Source: Nakazawaea peltata (taxonomy: Eukaryota; Ascomycota; Pichiomycetes; Alaninales; Pachysolenaceae). Taken from it: a DNA stretch of 64,000 nucleotides. The translations under genes and the position numbers were made by a program. Positions 17,416 through 26,493 of this stretch are shown piece after piece. Location of the stretch: the NCBI GenBank assembly GCA_001599355.1, contig BCGQ01000003.1:560468-624467 (forward strand), read 5' to 3'. The notes beneath the pieces are model-generated. The model was not told where the DNA came from, did not search any database, and worked only from the letters and a program-made list of their open reading frames with translations. Position 1 is the stretch's first letter. Each line of letters opens with the position of its first letter.

Positions 17416-19056
17416 TCACTCCTTCCCAGCCGTCTCAGCCATCAATTGAATCACCCTCTCAATATTCTCCCCCTTCATAGCACAACATGGAACAATCTTC
17501 CATCCTCTCTCCTCTACATACTTCCTCAAACCAATAGAATTCTTCTGAGCATTCTTAAGATCCCCCTTGGTAGCCACGATCAACACCCTCTTGTTCTCCA
17601 ACCTCTCAGGACCAAGTTCCTTCAATAAAATCTCCAAATCTTTGACCGGATTGGAAGATTCAAGAGAGATCACAAACACAAGTCCTCCAGATCTTTCGAT
17701 ATGTCTCAAGAAACTCAACCCAAGACCTTTGTTATCACTGGCACCTTCGATAATTCCAGGGATATCCAGTACTGTAAAGGCCGGTTTATCAATTCTATAT
17801 GGGATAGTTCCAATCGTAGGTTGTAAAGTGGTGAAAGCCCAATGACCAACTCGAGGTCTAGCTTTAGAGATTGCTCGAAGTAAAGTTGATTTGCCGGAAT
17901 TCGGTAAACCCACAAGTCCGAGATCAGCAAGCAACTTCAATTCAAATACGAATGTCAGTTCCAAAGCTTCTCTACCTTGTTTGGCAAACCTGGGATTACG
18001 GATAGTCGGTGTGAGGAAATGCATATTCCCCATGCCTCCTCTTCCACCTTTCAAGAGAAGGACTGGGGTTTTGGTGGGCTCCGGGAAGTCTAGTCCGTTT
18101 ATAGGGAAGATATCAGTTTCTAGTTCCTCTCGAGAGAGTTTGGTGTCATACGGCACTACAGTTTTAGCCAAGTTGGTGAAATATTCTCTCTCTTGATGGT
18201 ACATTTCATCTTTATCCAGTTTGAAGAGCCAGCCTTTGCCTGGTTCGTATCCTGGACGGAAGAATTGCAAGAACTTTGGCTTTGGATCATATAAATGATC
18301 ACCTACAGCATGCAGAACTACACTTCTAGGAGTCTCTTTATCCTTCAAATGGTCTTTGAATTGAAGAGGATCAGGACACCATTTGACTACGGTTCCAACT
18401 GGGACTGTGATGATCATATGCTCACCTGTCTTACCGTCGAGTTGGTTTTTCTGGCCATTACCACCATCTCCTGCCACATACTTCACTTTAAGTCTATGCA
18501 ATGAGTTCAATCCTTCAACAGCTTGAATGTAAATGTCTCCTCCGTTACCTCCATCACCCCCATTAGGTGGACCTTTAGAACGACCGGCTTCTCTTAAAAA
18601 AGAGACAGTCCCGTTTCCACCTTTGCCGGATCTGAGCTTGACATACCTGATATCAGCAAATGATTGGTTGGAGTCCACTTTGGGTCTGTTTTTATAACTC
18701 AAATGTGACCACATCGATGAATATACTTGGAAGTTGGAGAGAGGAAACCCTACTTTGAAGAAATTCTGGTCCTGACTAGGGGTCTCTAAAATCTTGTAGG
18801 GGGAATTTGGACCTTCAGTCTCCGAGCAATCAACTTCTTCAATGGAATACTGCTCTAAACCAAGATGAGAGATCACTGGCCTTGCTTCAAGAGCCTCCTG
18901 ATCACCTTCAAAAGCTCCCAATTCTTTCAACCACAGCTCATTCTCTGCCAAAGTAGGAGCATTATCTGGGGCATCACCGAATTTTCTGGTACTCAAAACG
19001 GTCCTACTACTCCTCACTGTCCTCGTGAGCCTCAATAACCCTTTATATCCGATCAT
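17416..19056 (-). CDS. MTG2: Mtg2, mitochondrial Obg-family GTPase
   Basis: Mtg2 assists assembly of the large subunit of the mitochondrial ribosome at the inner membrane. The 546-residue product begins with a basic, Ser/Thr-rich stretch (M-I-G-Y-K-G-L-L-R-L-T-R-T-V-R) typical of a mitochondrial targeting sequence. The Obg fold follows (about 130-345), with GKGGNGTVSF, GPPNGGDGGNGG and GGRGGMGN glycine-rich turns. The G domain has P-loop GLPNSGKST near 381, switch TTLQPTIG, DIPG and a final ATKGD in the NKxD position. The family's G-domain order is intact. A GAGATGAG PAC-like word lies at about 19155. Confidence 0.95.
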   Translation of the reverse strand: MIGYKGLLRLTRTVRSSRTVLSTRKFGDAPDNAPTLAENELWLKELGAFEGDQEALEARPVISHLGLEQYSIEEVDCSETEGPNSPYKILETPSQDQNFFKVGFPLSNFQVYSSMWSHLSYKNRPKVDSNQSFADIRYVKLRSGKGGNGTVSFLREAGRSKGPPNGGDGGNGGDIYIQAVEGLNSLHRLKVKYVAGDGGNGQKNQLDGKTGEHMIITVPVGTVVKWCPDPLQFKDHLKDKETPRSVVLHAVGDHLYDPKPKFLQFFRPGYEPGKGWLFKLDKDEMYHQEREYFTNLAKTVVPYDTKLSREELETDIFPINGLDFPEPTKTPVLLLKGGRGGMGNMHFLTPTIRNPRFAKQGREALELTFVFELKLLADLGLVGLPNSGKSTLLRAISKARPRVGHWAFTTLQPTIGTIPYRIDKPAFTVLDIPGIIEGASDNKGLGLSFLRHIERSGGLVFVISLESSNPVKDLEILLKELGPERLENKRVLIVATKGDLKNAQKNSIGLRKYVEERGWKIVPCCAMKGENIERVIQLMAETAGKE

Positions 19057-19331
19057 ATCACCTGTACCACCCTAACTGTCTCTTCAAACTGTCTCTTCAA
19101 ACTCCCTCCTCTACAAGTGCCCTCGAATTTTTCACTCACCTGTCTTATCCGGACGAGATGAGCTAAATCCATTTTCTTGTATTTTGCTCATGTGGCTAAT
19201 ATTTTTCGTATTCGGAGATGAATTCCCAAAACGGAAACTCGTGTGGCCCATCGGTTTCTAAGCCTTAAAAAACAGCCATCGCCGCCTTGCTGTTCATCTT
19301 TGTTATCAATTGAGAGGTTGTTTAGGACACC

Positions 19332-20948
19332 ATGTCACTTGAAGAAGAAGTCGAGTCTTCACTGTTGATGGGACAACCAGTCGTCGCTCATGCTGAGCCT
19401 GAGAATGACAATTCTAGCCAGCAATCCCCAAAACTTTCAGCCATCTACGGCACTATCCATGAGAATACCAGTGAGGTGAGCTCTCAGAGCAGTAAACCAA
19501 CCCATGAACAATGGCTTGAACAAGAGAGAAGCCACCATATGACGTTGAGTCGCTTCCGTAGACCCAACATTTACATGCTCGGGTTCATGATGCTGTTTTA
19601 TACCCTCGCAGCGGGGGTTGCTCTTCCCTCCAGACTTCAATTGGGTTTACAGATGGTTTGTAGACTGAGTTTAGGACTCAATGGTGATGATTCGTGTAAT
19701 AGTAACCCTGCAGTTCAACTGACCTACTCGAAATTGATGGGAACAGTCTCTTTTCTCTCCAATTTTATTGCTTCTTTGGTCAGTGGAGCTGTTGGAGATT
19801 ACGCCGATCGTTATGGTCGTCAAAAGATGTTCTTGATGAGCATTGTCCTTACTCTTTTCTCGAAATCCTGGCTCTACATATTATATAGACCTGGAGTATC
19901 CAGCTTCCATCCGGTTTTGATTGTCTTAGCCACTTGTCTTGAATTTTCAGGCGGTGGAATGCCCTCTTTCTTCTCGCTTTGTAACACTTATCTTGCTGAC
20001 TTTCTGGATACAAAAAGCAGAGTCATTCAGATGAGTATTATTGGTGGAGTTGCATTTTCAGGAATGGCCGTAGGACCACTTCTTAACTCCTTCATCGTCA
20101 CTGTTTGGGGCTCACATCTGATCCCCTGCTTTGTCGAGATCTTTCTCTTATGTTTCTTGACTGTGTTTGCTGGTTTCATTTTACCAGAATCAAGATCAAA
20201 GATTGCCAGAGATAAATCTCTTGCGGCTCATGAACTGTCTCGTGGTGATCATGAACTTGGTATCTTTGAGTTAGCTGCCAACTTATTCAAGCCATTGAAA
20301 TTGTTGGTCCTCCCACCAGATATCGACTTGCAAACAGGTGCTAAAAATTACCGTAGACGTTATGAATTGATAGTTTTAGTACTGACTCTTTTGCTCTACT
20401 TCACCGGGTCAGTTTATCTGGGTCAAGTAATGTTATTCTACCCTATTTACCGGTTCAATTGGAGTCCTGCCGATATCGGAATCTTCATGTCTGGTCTCAT
20501 GGTGGTCAGAATGGTGATGTCATTCGCAATTTCTCCAGTTTTACTCAAGTTCTTACAAAGGATGCATAGTCCTCAACTGGATCATATTGATAAAGTGGAT
20601 GTAATTCTGATCAGAGTGTCTTTATGCATCGAGCTTGTGAGTCTGATCGTTTTAATCTTTGCTAATACTTCAGCCGTCTATCTAATGGCCCCTCTGTTGG
20701 GAGGACTCAGTTGCTTATTACCTCCAGTTATAGATGGTGCTTTAGTTAAGTATAGTCCTGTAGAAAAGGTAGGTCAAATGATGGGAGCTGTCACTATGGT
20801 TAAGAACTTGACCTCCACCGTCGCTCCAGCCGTCTTATTATGGATTTACTCCACCACTTTGGAATCCAACCCCAAGATCGTGTTCTACGTCATGGCCTTC
20901 CTGCCTCTCTTTGCTTTAATAACTTGTACGGTGTTGAAAGGTAAATGA
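19332..20948 (+). CDS. MFS transporter of the YCR023C / HCP-like group
   Basis: This 538-residue integral membrane protein has a polar N-terminal tail of about 80 residues and twelve predicted transmembrane segments. The loop GDYADRYGRQKMF (about 155-167) is the major-facilitator motif A. The sequence resembles the proton-coupled-folate-transporter/HCP branch that includes S. cerevisiae YCR023C, whose substrate is not established. The central cytosolic loop holds a basic region (near 285-340). The substrate cannot be read from the sequence. It diverges from MTG2 across a 275-bp spacer. Confidence 0.85.
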   Translation: MSLEEEVESSLLMGQPVVAHAEPENDNSSQQSPKLSAIYGTIHENTSEVSSQSSKPTHEQWLEQERSHHMTLSRFRRPNIYMLGFMMLFYTLAAGVALPSRLQLGLQMVCRLSLGLNGDDSCNSNPAVQLTYSKLMGTVSFLSNFIASLVSGAVGDYADRYGRQKMFLMSIVLTLFSKSWLYILYRPGVSSFHPVLIVLATCLEFSGGGMPSFFSLCNTYLADFLDTKSRVIQMSIIGGVAFSGMAVGPLLNSFIVTVWGSHLIPCFVEIFLLCFLTVFAGFILPESRSKIARDKSLAAHELSRGDHELGIFELAANLFKPLKLLVLPPDIDLQTGAKNYRRRYELIVLVLTLLLYFTGSVYLGQVMLFYPIYRFNWSPADIGIFMSGLMVVRMVMSFAISPVLLKFLQRMHSPQLDHIDKVDVILIRVSLCIELVSLIVLIFANTSAVYLMAPLLGGLSCLLPPVIDGALVKYSPVEKVGQMMGAVTMVKNLTSTVAPAVLLWIYSTTLESNPKIVFYVMAFLPLFALITCTVLKGK

Positions 20949-20981
20949 ATATGGTTATTATGCTATATATAATGCTGGTCA

Positions 20982-21875
20982 TTAGTTTTGTTTAATGGAA
21001 TTTTCAATGCAATCTAAAAGGTAGCAATTATTAATCACAAGTCTGTCAATACTGAGGTAATAATTGGTCAAAATATCGTAATCGTAAGGGCTTCTAGGAG
21101 GAACCTCTTCTCCCTTAGTGAGGGTGAAAGAGAATCCAAATTTACGACGAGGTGCCACGATCGACTGCAGGTTATCCTGAGACCAGCTAGGATCGAAATT
21201 TTGAGAAATATCAAAGAATGTTTGTTGATCGGCATCATTTGACTTGGTCATGCTAAGTTGGATGGTCATCTTGAACGAATTTGAGTCCTCATCCACTACC
21301 AAATTCATAGTAGACGATTTTTTCGGATCGGAAATCATGGTGATCTTCTTGGTCAAAGGATTTCTGGTCTTGACTAATGAGCCAAGTTCGAAACAAGTAT
21401 ACAAATTCTCATTCTCGGGTTTCTTGAACACCGAAGTAGCGTAAAATTCTTGTTCATGAGCAAGTTTAGTGAGAACATCATCCATTATTGGTAAACTTTT
21501 AGTAGAGACCTGATTATGATCAGCCAGTGCGATATTTGAATCCTGCTCTTCATAACTCAGAGGAGTCTCAGACTCCGATTGAGGTTTCGAATTAGCCCTC
21601 GAATTCGTATGAGATTTAGGATTGCTAAGAAATTTAGTCTCATATAACTCCACCTTCTTATCGATATTTTGAGGTGAGAAAAAGCTCAGGAGAATATTAC
21701 AGCCGTCTTCCTGGCCACGGTAAAGCACATTCTCGATCCTGTACTGGATCACATAGAAAGCCAACTCTCGTAAATCATGAGTAGTTTTCAAGCACTGAGC
21801 TAAAGTGCGGGCATCGGCTTGCTCAAGCACAAGAATTTGTAACTCCGAAGGAAGTTTGGTGAAATTTGGGAACAT
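20982..21875 (-). CDS. F-box-like protein of unknown function
   Basis: The first 45 residues (L-P-S-E-L-Q-I-L-V-L-E-Q-A and a following leucine-rich helix pair) look like an F-box, the Skp1-binding module of SCF ubiquitin ligases. The rest of the 297 residues shows no LRR, WD40 or other substrate-binding repeat. It is predicted globular, with a Ser/Asn-rich linker at about 85-120. I do not recognise an ortholog. The F-box is judged by pattern only and the actual role is open. The upstream region has an RRPE word (22038-22047) and a PAC-like GCGATGGG (22084). Confidence 0.7.
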   Translation of the reverse strand: MFPNFTKLPSELQILVLEQADARTLAQCLKTTHDLRELAFYVIQYRIENVLYRGQEDGCNILLSFFSPQNIDKKVELYETKFLSNPKSHTNSRANSKPQSESETPLSYEEQDSNIALADHNQVSTKSLPIMDDVLTKLAHEQEFYATSVFKKPENENLYTCFELGSLVKTRNPLTKKITMISDPKKSSTMNLVVDEDSNSFKMTIQLSMTKSNDADQQTFFDISQNFDPSWSQDNLQSIVAPRRKFGFSFTLTKGEEVPPRSPYDYDILTNYYLSIDRLVINNCYLLDCIENSIKQN

Positions 21876-22796
21876 TTCGAACGTCTATTGAAATCTAGTA
21901 TGAAATCTGATCTCAAATCTCAATTCTCTCCATCTCGAATCTCCCCATTATATATATCCCCCGATGACTCTACCATCTCCTTCAAGCCGGTACAGCTCCG
22001 GTAATACTAAATAGGCAAGAGGAAAAAGAAACAAAGGAAAAATTTTTAGTTTGTTCCGGGACGTTACGAATTTAGACGAGGGAGCGATGGGAAAAAGAAA
22101 CGAAAATGTAGCGTGATTCGGGGAGGAGGGTTGGTTGATGGGGGTGGCTCGATGGGGTACGAAGGGTGTGAAGGGTGAGATAGGGGCGAGTTAACGTCGT
22201 ACCACGATAAGGTTTCATAAATTCCGGGGTAATATCAGGTGGCACCTCCTTTTACTGTTGTGTTATTTTTACCCTAAATCTCCCTGTGTTTTGCTCCCTT
22301 ACACTATAAATTTCTCCGGGTCAGCTCGCGCAAATTATTTAGATCTGACAGGTAGCGACTTGGCAAGGAGCCGGGTCGAGGGGTGAGTTTTGATGGGGTA
22401 TATATCTTGGTATAGTATTGGTATGTATTTCTGGGTTATGGGGTATTAGTGGAGATCTAAGAATGAACCGACCTTAACTGGTCTGAATATCTTAGAAGTT
22501 TCTGTATCCCCTTTTTAATGTCTTTGCGAACCCCTCAGAAAACTCTATATAAATTTTATATCTCTTTTATTAAGTGTACAACTACAATATAGCAGATATG
22601 TCTCCAAACGCATTATGAAAAAAATTATTGGAAACCACATTGTACACAGAGCATGATGAATGATATCATCCTAAAAATCACCTCCAGCATCCTGACATTC
22701 ACACACCACCATCGACTCAATATCCTCTACTTTATTTCAAAATTTGAGTTCATTTTAGTCAAAAAAATTATAGAGAATTTTTTCAAAAAAAAAAGA
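21876..22796. other. Intergenic region upstream of the F-box-like gene
   Basis: Over 900 bp without a supported gene. It holds the RRPE and PAC-like words of the F-box-like gene (22038-22091), several GGGGTA and CCGGG words near 22200-22450, and TATA-like strings near 22308 and 22400. A small RNA cannot be excluded, but I see no box pattern strong enough to call. Confidence 0.6.
22785..22794 (-). terminator. RNA polymerase III terminator of tRNA-Lys
   Basis: A run of ten A on the plus strand (T10 on the tRNA strand) begins two bases past the tRNA 3' end, the normal Pol III stop signal. Confidence 0.9.
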
Positions 22797-22881
22797 AGCC
22801 CGACGCGGGGCTTGAACCCGCAACCTTTTGATATCTGTATATCTTAAGAGTCAAACGCTCTACCGATTGAGCTAGCCAGGC
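22797..22881 (-). tRNA. tRNA-Lys (anticodon CUU) with a 12-nt intron
   Basis: The acceptor stem GCCTGGC pairs with GTCGGGC allowing two G-U pairs, with discriminator T. The D arm has GCTC/GAGC and the T arm GCGGG/CCCGC around TTCAAGC. The anticodon stem TTTGA/TCAAA encloses a 19-nt stretch. It reads as the seven-base loop CTCTTAA, anticodon CTT, with an insert of 12 nt at the standard position after base 37. AAG is decoded as lysine. An oligo-T terminator follows. Confidence 0.95.
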
Positions 22882-23537
22882 GCTTCTTGTGAAACAAAAT
22901 GTTACTACGTATACTAGTGCAGTGGGAGCGCATTTTGATTTCCTATTTCGACATATAAACCGTTTCAAGTCAATTTATAATTTAAAGTTCTTTAGATCTT
23001 AGGCCCTGAAATCGACACCCCTTTGTATTTGGGGTCAACATTGAATTCTATTCAGTTATTGACCCCTGACTGTGGAATATTAAATCACTCTCCCTGAATA
23101 CGAAAACGTGCAATCTAATTCTTATCGAATTTCAACATCCTCTAAAACTACTCCTAACACTACCCCCCTTGCACCTTTACAGCCTCACTCACCTCACTCA
23201 CAAAAAAATCTCCTGTTCCTCACCTAAAATAACATGATTTTTTCCTTCTTGTATGGAATGCACCAGATTTTTTTCTTTTCAAATCACGAGATTTTTCTTT
23301 TTTTCCCTACCCCATCTGTTTCTTTCTGTGACTAAGCAAGTTTAGTGGGTAGTTTTAAAGTATGATGGGCCAAGGATTTGGATTATCTTACGATGACCTG
23401 TTTAAAATTGCATTTGGATTGAATCTCTTTAATATTATAAATACCTCTCCCTTGCTCTCTCAGTAACAACTTATATTCATCATTCTACATTGAAGAATAA
23501 CTTAATACAAACCAACTAAACCAACCAAATTAACAAG
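22882..23537. promoter_or_regulatory. Upstream region of the 66-residue membrane protein gene
   Basis: Contains TGACTAAGCAAG at 23329-23340, about 200 bp before the ATG, and a TATAAATA word near 23437. The same 12-mer lies upstream of the next small gene (24214). Otherwise AT-rich, with T-runs and no gene seen. Confidence 0.5.
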
Positions 23538-23738
23538 ATGTCTGCATTGATTCTGCCGCAAACTTTAAAGGGTGTCGCCTACTTCACAGCCGTTATTGGC
23601 CCTATTGTATGGACCGGATTCGCTGTAAGACCTTCATTCAAGGGAGTGATCCGTTACAAGACTGCTGAGGACCATGACTTGAACAAGGCTCTGTTAGAAA
23701 GATACTCCAAGGGAGGTGTCTTCTTTCGTAAACAATAA
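23538..23738 (+). CDS. Small single-pass membrane protein A (66 aa), P-x9-P family
   Basis: The 66-residue product has one hydrophobic segment (about 12-32) followed by a basic and charged tail. The segment reads T-A-V-I-G-P, nine residues, then R-P-S-F. The same P-x9-P-x-(F/Y) pattern occurs in the proteins at 23866-24096 and 27902-28589, so the three are probably paralogs. The size, an N-terminal membrane span and a charged C-terminus are typical of small mitochondrial inner-membrane proteins, but this is inference. I do not recognise the family. The ATG at 23538 follows an AAC-rich yeast-like leader. It converges with protein B. Confidence 0.75.
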   Translation: MSALILPQTLKGVAYFTAVIGPIVWTGFAVRPSFKGVIRYKTAEDHDLNKALLERYSKGGVFFRKQ

Positions 23739-23865
23739 GGATCCAACTATGTTCTTCCTCCCATAATGATTACATGATTTTACGTCCTAACTACAGTTCC
23801 ATTGATGAATAAATATTAATATTATTTCGTGACTAACATAACTTATCTCGTAGATTCAACTTAAC

Positions 23866-24096
23866 TTACTTCTGCAGTACCTTATAATGGTTCTCCAACA
23901 ACTTCAAATGCCAGTTCAATGTTGTGATCTCACTCTGTAAGTCATGAATCTTCTTCTCTTCCTGGGCAATTTTCTGGTTCAACATCATATCGTACCTAGG
24001 CTTTACTACATAGTAAGTTAAAGCCACAGGAGTTATTATTCCTGAGAGGAATCCAAGAGTTCTGTAGGTGTTGTATGATGTTCTTGCTGCGTTCAT
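23866..24096 (-). CDS. Small single-pass membrane protein B (76 aa), P-x9-P family
   Basis: The 76-residue product has an N-terminal tail, one hydrophobic segment (about 13-32) and a charged, probably coiled-coil tail (about 40-76). The segment and its flank, S-G-I-I-T-P, nine residues, K-P-R-Y, align without gaps to protein A. The following N-Q-K-I-A-Q-E-E matches D-Q-K-L-R-E-E of protein C. A mitochondrial inner-membrane assembly or supernumerary subunit is plausible but not shown. TGACTAAGCAAG lies about 118 bp upstream of its ATG and a TATATA word near 24174. Confidence 0.75.
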   Translation of the reverse strand: MNAARTSYNTYRTLGFLSGIITPVALTYYVVKPRYDMMLNQKIAQEEKKIHDLQSEITTLNWHLKLLENHYKVLQK

Positions 24097-24564
24097 GCTG
24101 ATATATGCTAATTTTAGGGTATGATGGTTTTTATGTCTAAAATTAAACTTCTAATTGAGATTTCCCCATCTTTTATATACCGAGCTTATTAATTCTTCCC
24201 CCCCTCCCACTCATGACTAAGCAAGCCGGATATGACGCACTTGACTCTCCCGCATTTATGCGCACAAGGGGAAGAAAAACTCCCCGGCAAGTGTCAAAAA
24301 AGAAGCTTCCCCACACTTTGAATTTCTGGAAAAAAATTGTTGCGGTGGGTCGCACTCCGAAAATTGTCAAATCAGGATTTTTTGCTAGACCTTGGTAGGG
24401 TAGCTTAAAACTCCGGGACTAGTCAGAGGATCTGCGGATCCGGTCGCGCGATGGAACTGAGGCAGGGGCTAATTACTACAGTACACTATTTTATTAGCGT
24501 GTATTTATTATCAAATTTATCATGGCACTCGTTAGTATGGCAATTAAAGCCTTATATATGGGGA
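24097..24564. promoter_or_regulatory. Upstream region of protein B
   Basis: Holds a TATATA word near 24174, TGACTAAGCAAG at 24214-24225 and a CCGGATCC-like GC-rich patch near 24430. A 61-codon frame at 24213 overlaps these elements and is not supported as a gene. Confidence 0.5.
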
Positions 24565-26493
24565 TCATTTTTTCTTGGTGTTGAACCCGAATTTCTTGAA
24601 ATTGAACCCTGCAAACTTAATGGAATCTGTAGAAGAATCTGGAACGAGAGTATCACTCTTGCTTCTTTCTTTCTTGTATTTTGCAGGAATAGTATTTTGT
24701 TGATTAGCAGACGTTTTGGATTTACTCGATACTGAGGATCTAGTAGTAGATTTCGAAATCGACATTTGATCCACTGGCTCAAGTAAAGACTTCACTTTAT
24801 ACATACTTTGTCCATTCAGCAAGTCAACATCATCTCCAAAGGTTACCTTTTGAGGTAAGACAATCTGTGGAATATAAGCAGAAGGTGATGACTCCAAAGA
24901 TGGACCAGAATCCATTGAGTTGTATTTGGGTCTTGACAGCAATTGCAGTTGGATTTCTTGAATACTTTTTTGTCTAGAATTATCCGATACTCTGCTTAAC
25001 CTATTTTTAAAGAAATCCAGATCGTAAGTTGGTTTGGAGTCAATTTCAACCTCATCCTCATCATCATCAAAAACTGGTCTAAATTTGATCGCTGAAGACT
25101 GATTATAGTTGTCAGTAACAATAATTACAGGCACAGCTGAAGAAGCGATTGCAAAACTGGTCAATTTGGTATGTTTAACTCCACCTACTTTAAAATAACC
25201 ATTATAACCATTTCCTAAAGAAGAAGTGGTGGAAGGTCTTTTAACAAGGGTTGGGAATTGTTTATTCTGGGAAGAACCAGACGATTCATAACTAAATGCA
25301 CTTGTTACTCTTTGGAGTAACCCATTTTCATCAGTTTTAGACCCTAAAACAACCAAATGAGGTTTATATAATTTGATTCCATCTTGGAACACTTGCTTAG
25401 TTGTCTCGCAATTGATAATTTCCACTGAAACTTTTACCACAATATCCCGGGATGACAATAAATGGAGCAGGTATTCCAAAATATTCTGAGATTTCTTATA
25501 AATAGCATTTGAAGAAATATTATAAGATTTCAGTCTCTCAAATTCTTGATCATTCAGTTCCTTGGATAATCTAGGAGACCTTGTAGAAGCTTCAATTTCT
25601 TTTACAGGTATGTGAGAGGTGATCACAATATGATCTCCGTCCCTCAGAAGATCCTTGGCTATATAATCAATACTATTCCATGTATGACGTCTACCAGTAA
25701 TAGCAGTAAATAACACCCTGCATAATCTATCGTCAGGGAATTTATGGTCATAATCTGGGTGATTAGCACTAATACAACAAGCTCCATGTTCAATTACAGG
25801 TCTTGAAGGGTACAGTTTATTTGCAGCATCAAGATTTCCAGAGCCAGCGCCAGCACTGCTCACAACTTTCGATTTGGCACTAATGGGCCCATTTTTTGGC
25901 TCAGGTGGCTTTTGAATATAAGTCGACTGAATATTGTTGAAATGGAATGACTCTATATTAACCGAAGAACGACGACTGTAAGAATCCTCTAAAGCCAGAA
26001 GCTCCTCGTCAGTCATATCAGCAAACGACTTTCTTCTAGGTTTTGCTAAGGGCATATTAGAAGCTGCAGGAGGGGTTGCAGGTAATTCCGGCTCCTCTTC
26101 AGTATCGGTGTCCTCATCATGATCTGAACCATTAGCCTCTTCCATTTGAAGCTGTTCAGCAGCATCTCTGGTCAAAGTATATTTAATCTCCCCAGCATAC
26201 TTCTGCTTCTTTAAAATGGACTTTGCAGGTGGAGGGGGTAATTTGGGGATCTTTCTCTTAGTGGTGAAATTCAGACCAGTAGGTGATTTTGTGTAATAAT
26301 CCTCAATATTGTTGATGGCAGGACCCCCAAACCCAAAATTCAAATCCATGAACCGTCTAGGTTTCAGATCCAGCAGTGGAGTGGACGAGTCACCCTCATC
26401 ACGTAGCTGGGGCGGCACATGCAATGGACTAGTAGGGTCGATATAAGATGGGTATAAATTGTTAAAAGAGACTCTTCGAGAATAAGACAGCAT
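24565..26493 (-). CDS. USP-like (universal stress protein fold) domain protein
   Basis: From the ATG at 26493 the product has 642 residues. Its N-terminal third is disordered, with R-R-V-S-F, R-R-K-S-F and acidic runs. A globular part at about 255-470 starts C-R-V-L-F-T-A-I-T-G and contains D-Y-I-A-K-D-L-L-R-D-G-D-H-I-V-I and K-P-H-L-V-V-L-G-S-K. This is the beta-alpha-beta pattern of universal-stress-protein domains. The C-terminus is Ser/Lys-rich and ends F-G-F-N-T-K-K-K. The frame stays open to an ATG at 26760, but those 89 residues look like translated leader, so 26493 is preferred. Function unknown; the R-R-x-S sites suggest kinase targets. Confidence 0.75.
   Translation of the reverse strand: MLSYSRRVSFNNLYPSYIDPTSPLHVPPQLRDEGDSSTPLLDLKPRRFMDLNFGFGGPAINNIEDYYTKSPTGLNFTTKRKIPKLPPPPAKSILKKQKYAGEIKYTLTRDAAEQLQMEEANGSDHDEDTDTEEEPELPATPPAASNMPLAKPRRKSFADMTDEELLALEDSYSRRSSVNIESFHFNNIQSTYIQKPPEPKNGPISAKSKVVSSAGAGSGNLDAANKLYPSRPVIEHGACCISANHPDYDHKFPDDRLCRVLFTAITGRRHTWNSIDYIAKDLLRDGDHIVITSHIPVKEIEASTRSPRLSKELNDQEFERLKSYNISSNAIYKKSQNILEYLLHLLSSRDIVVKVSVEIINCETTKQVFQDGIKLYKPHLVVLGSKTDENGLLQRVTSAFSYESSGSSQNKQFPTLVKRPSTTSSLGNGYNGYFKVGGVKHTKLTSFAIASSAVPVIIVTDNYNQSSAIKFRPVFDDDEDEVEIDSKPTYDLDFFKNRLSRVSDNSRQKSIQEIQLQLLSRPKYNSMDSGPSLESSPSAYIPQIVLPQKVTFGDDVDLLNGQSMYKVKSLLEPVDQMSISKSTTRSSVSSKSKTSANQQNTIPAKYKKERSKSDTLVPDSSTDSIKFAGFNFKKFGFNTKKK

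Noticed and set aside
22200-22560. A small nucleolar RNA upstream of the tRNA
   Set aside because: TGATGG and CTGAA words occur, but not in a convincing C/D or H/ACA arrangement.
24213-24398. A 61-codon open frame upstream of protein B
   Set aside because: It overlaps the TGACTAAGC word and the region upstream of protein B, and the product has no family features.
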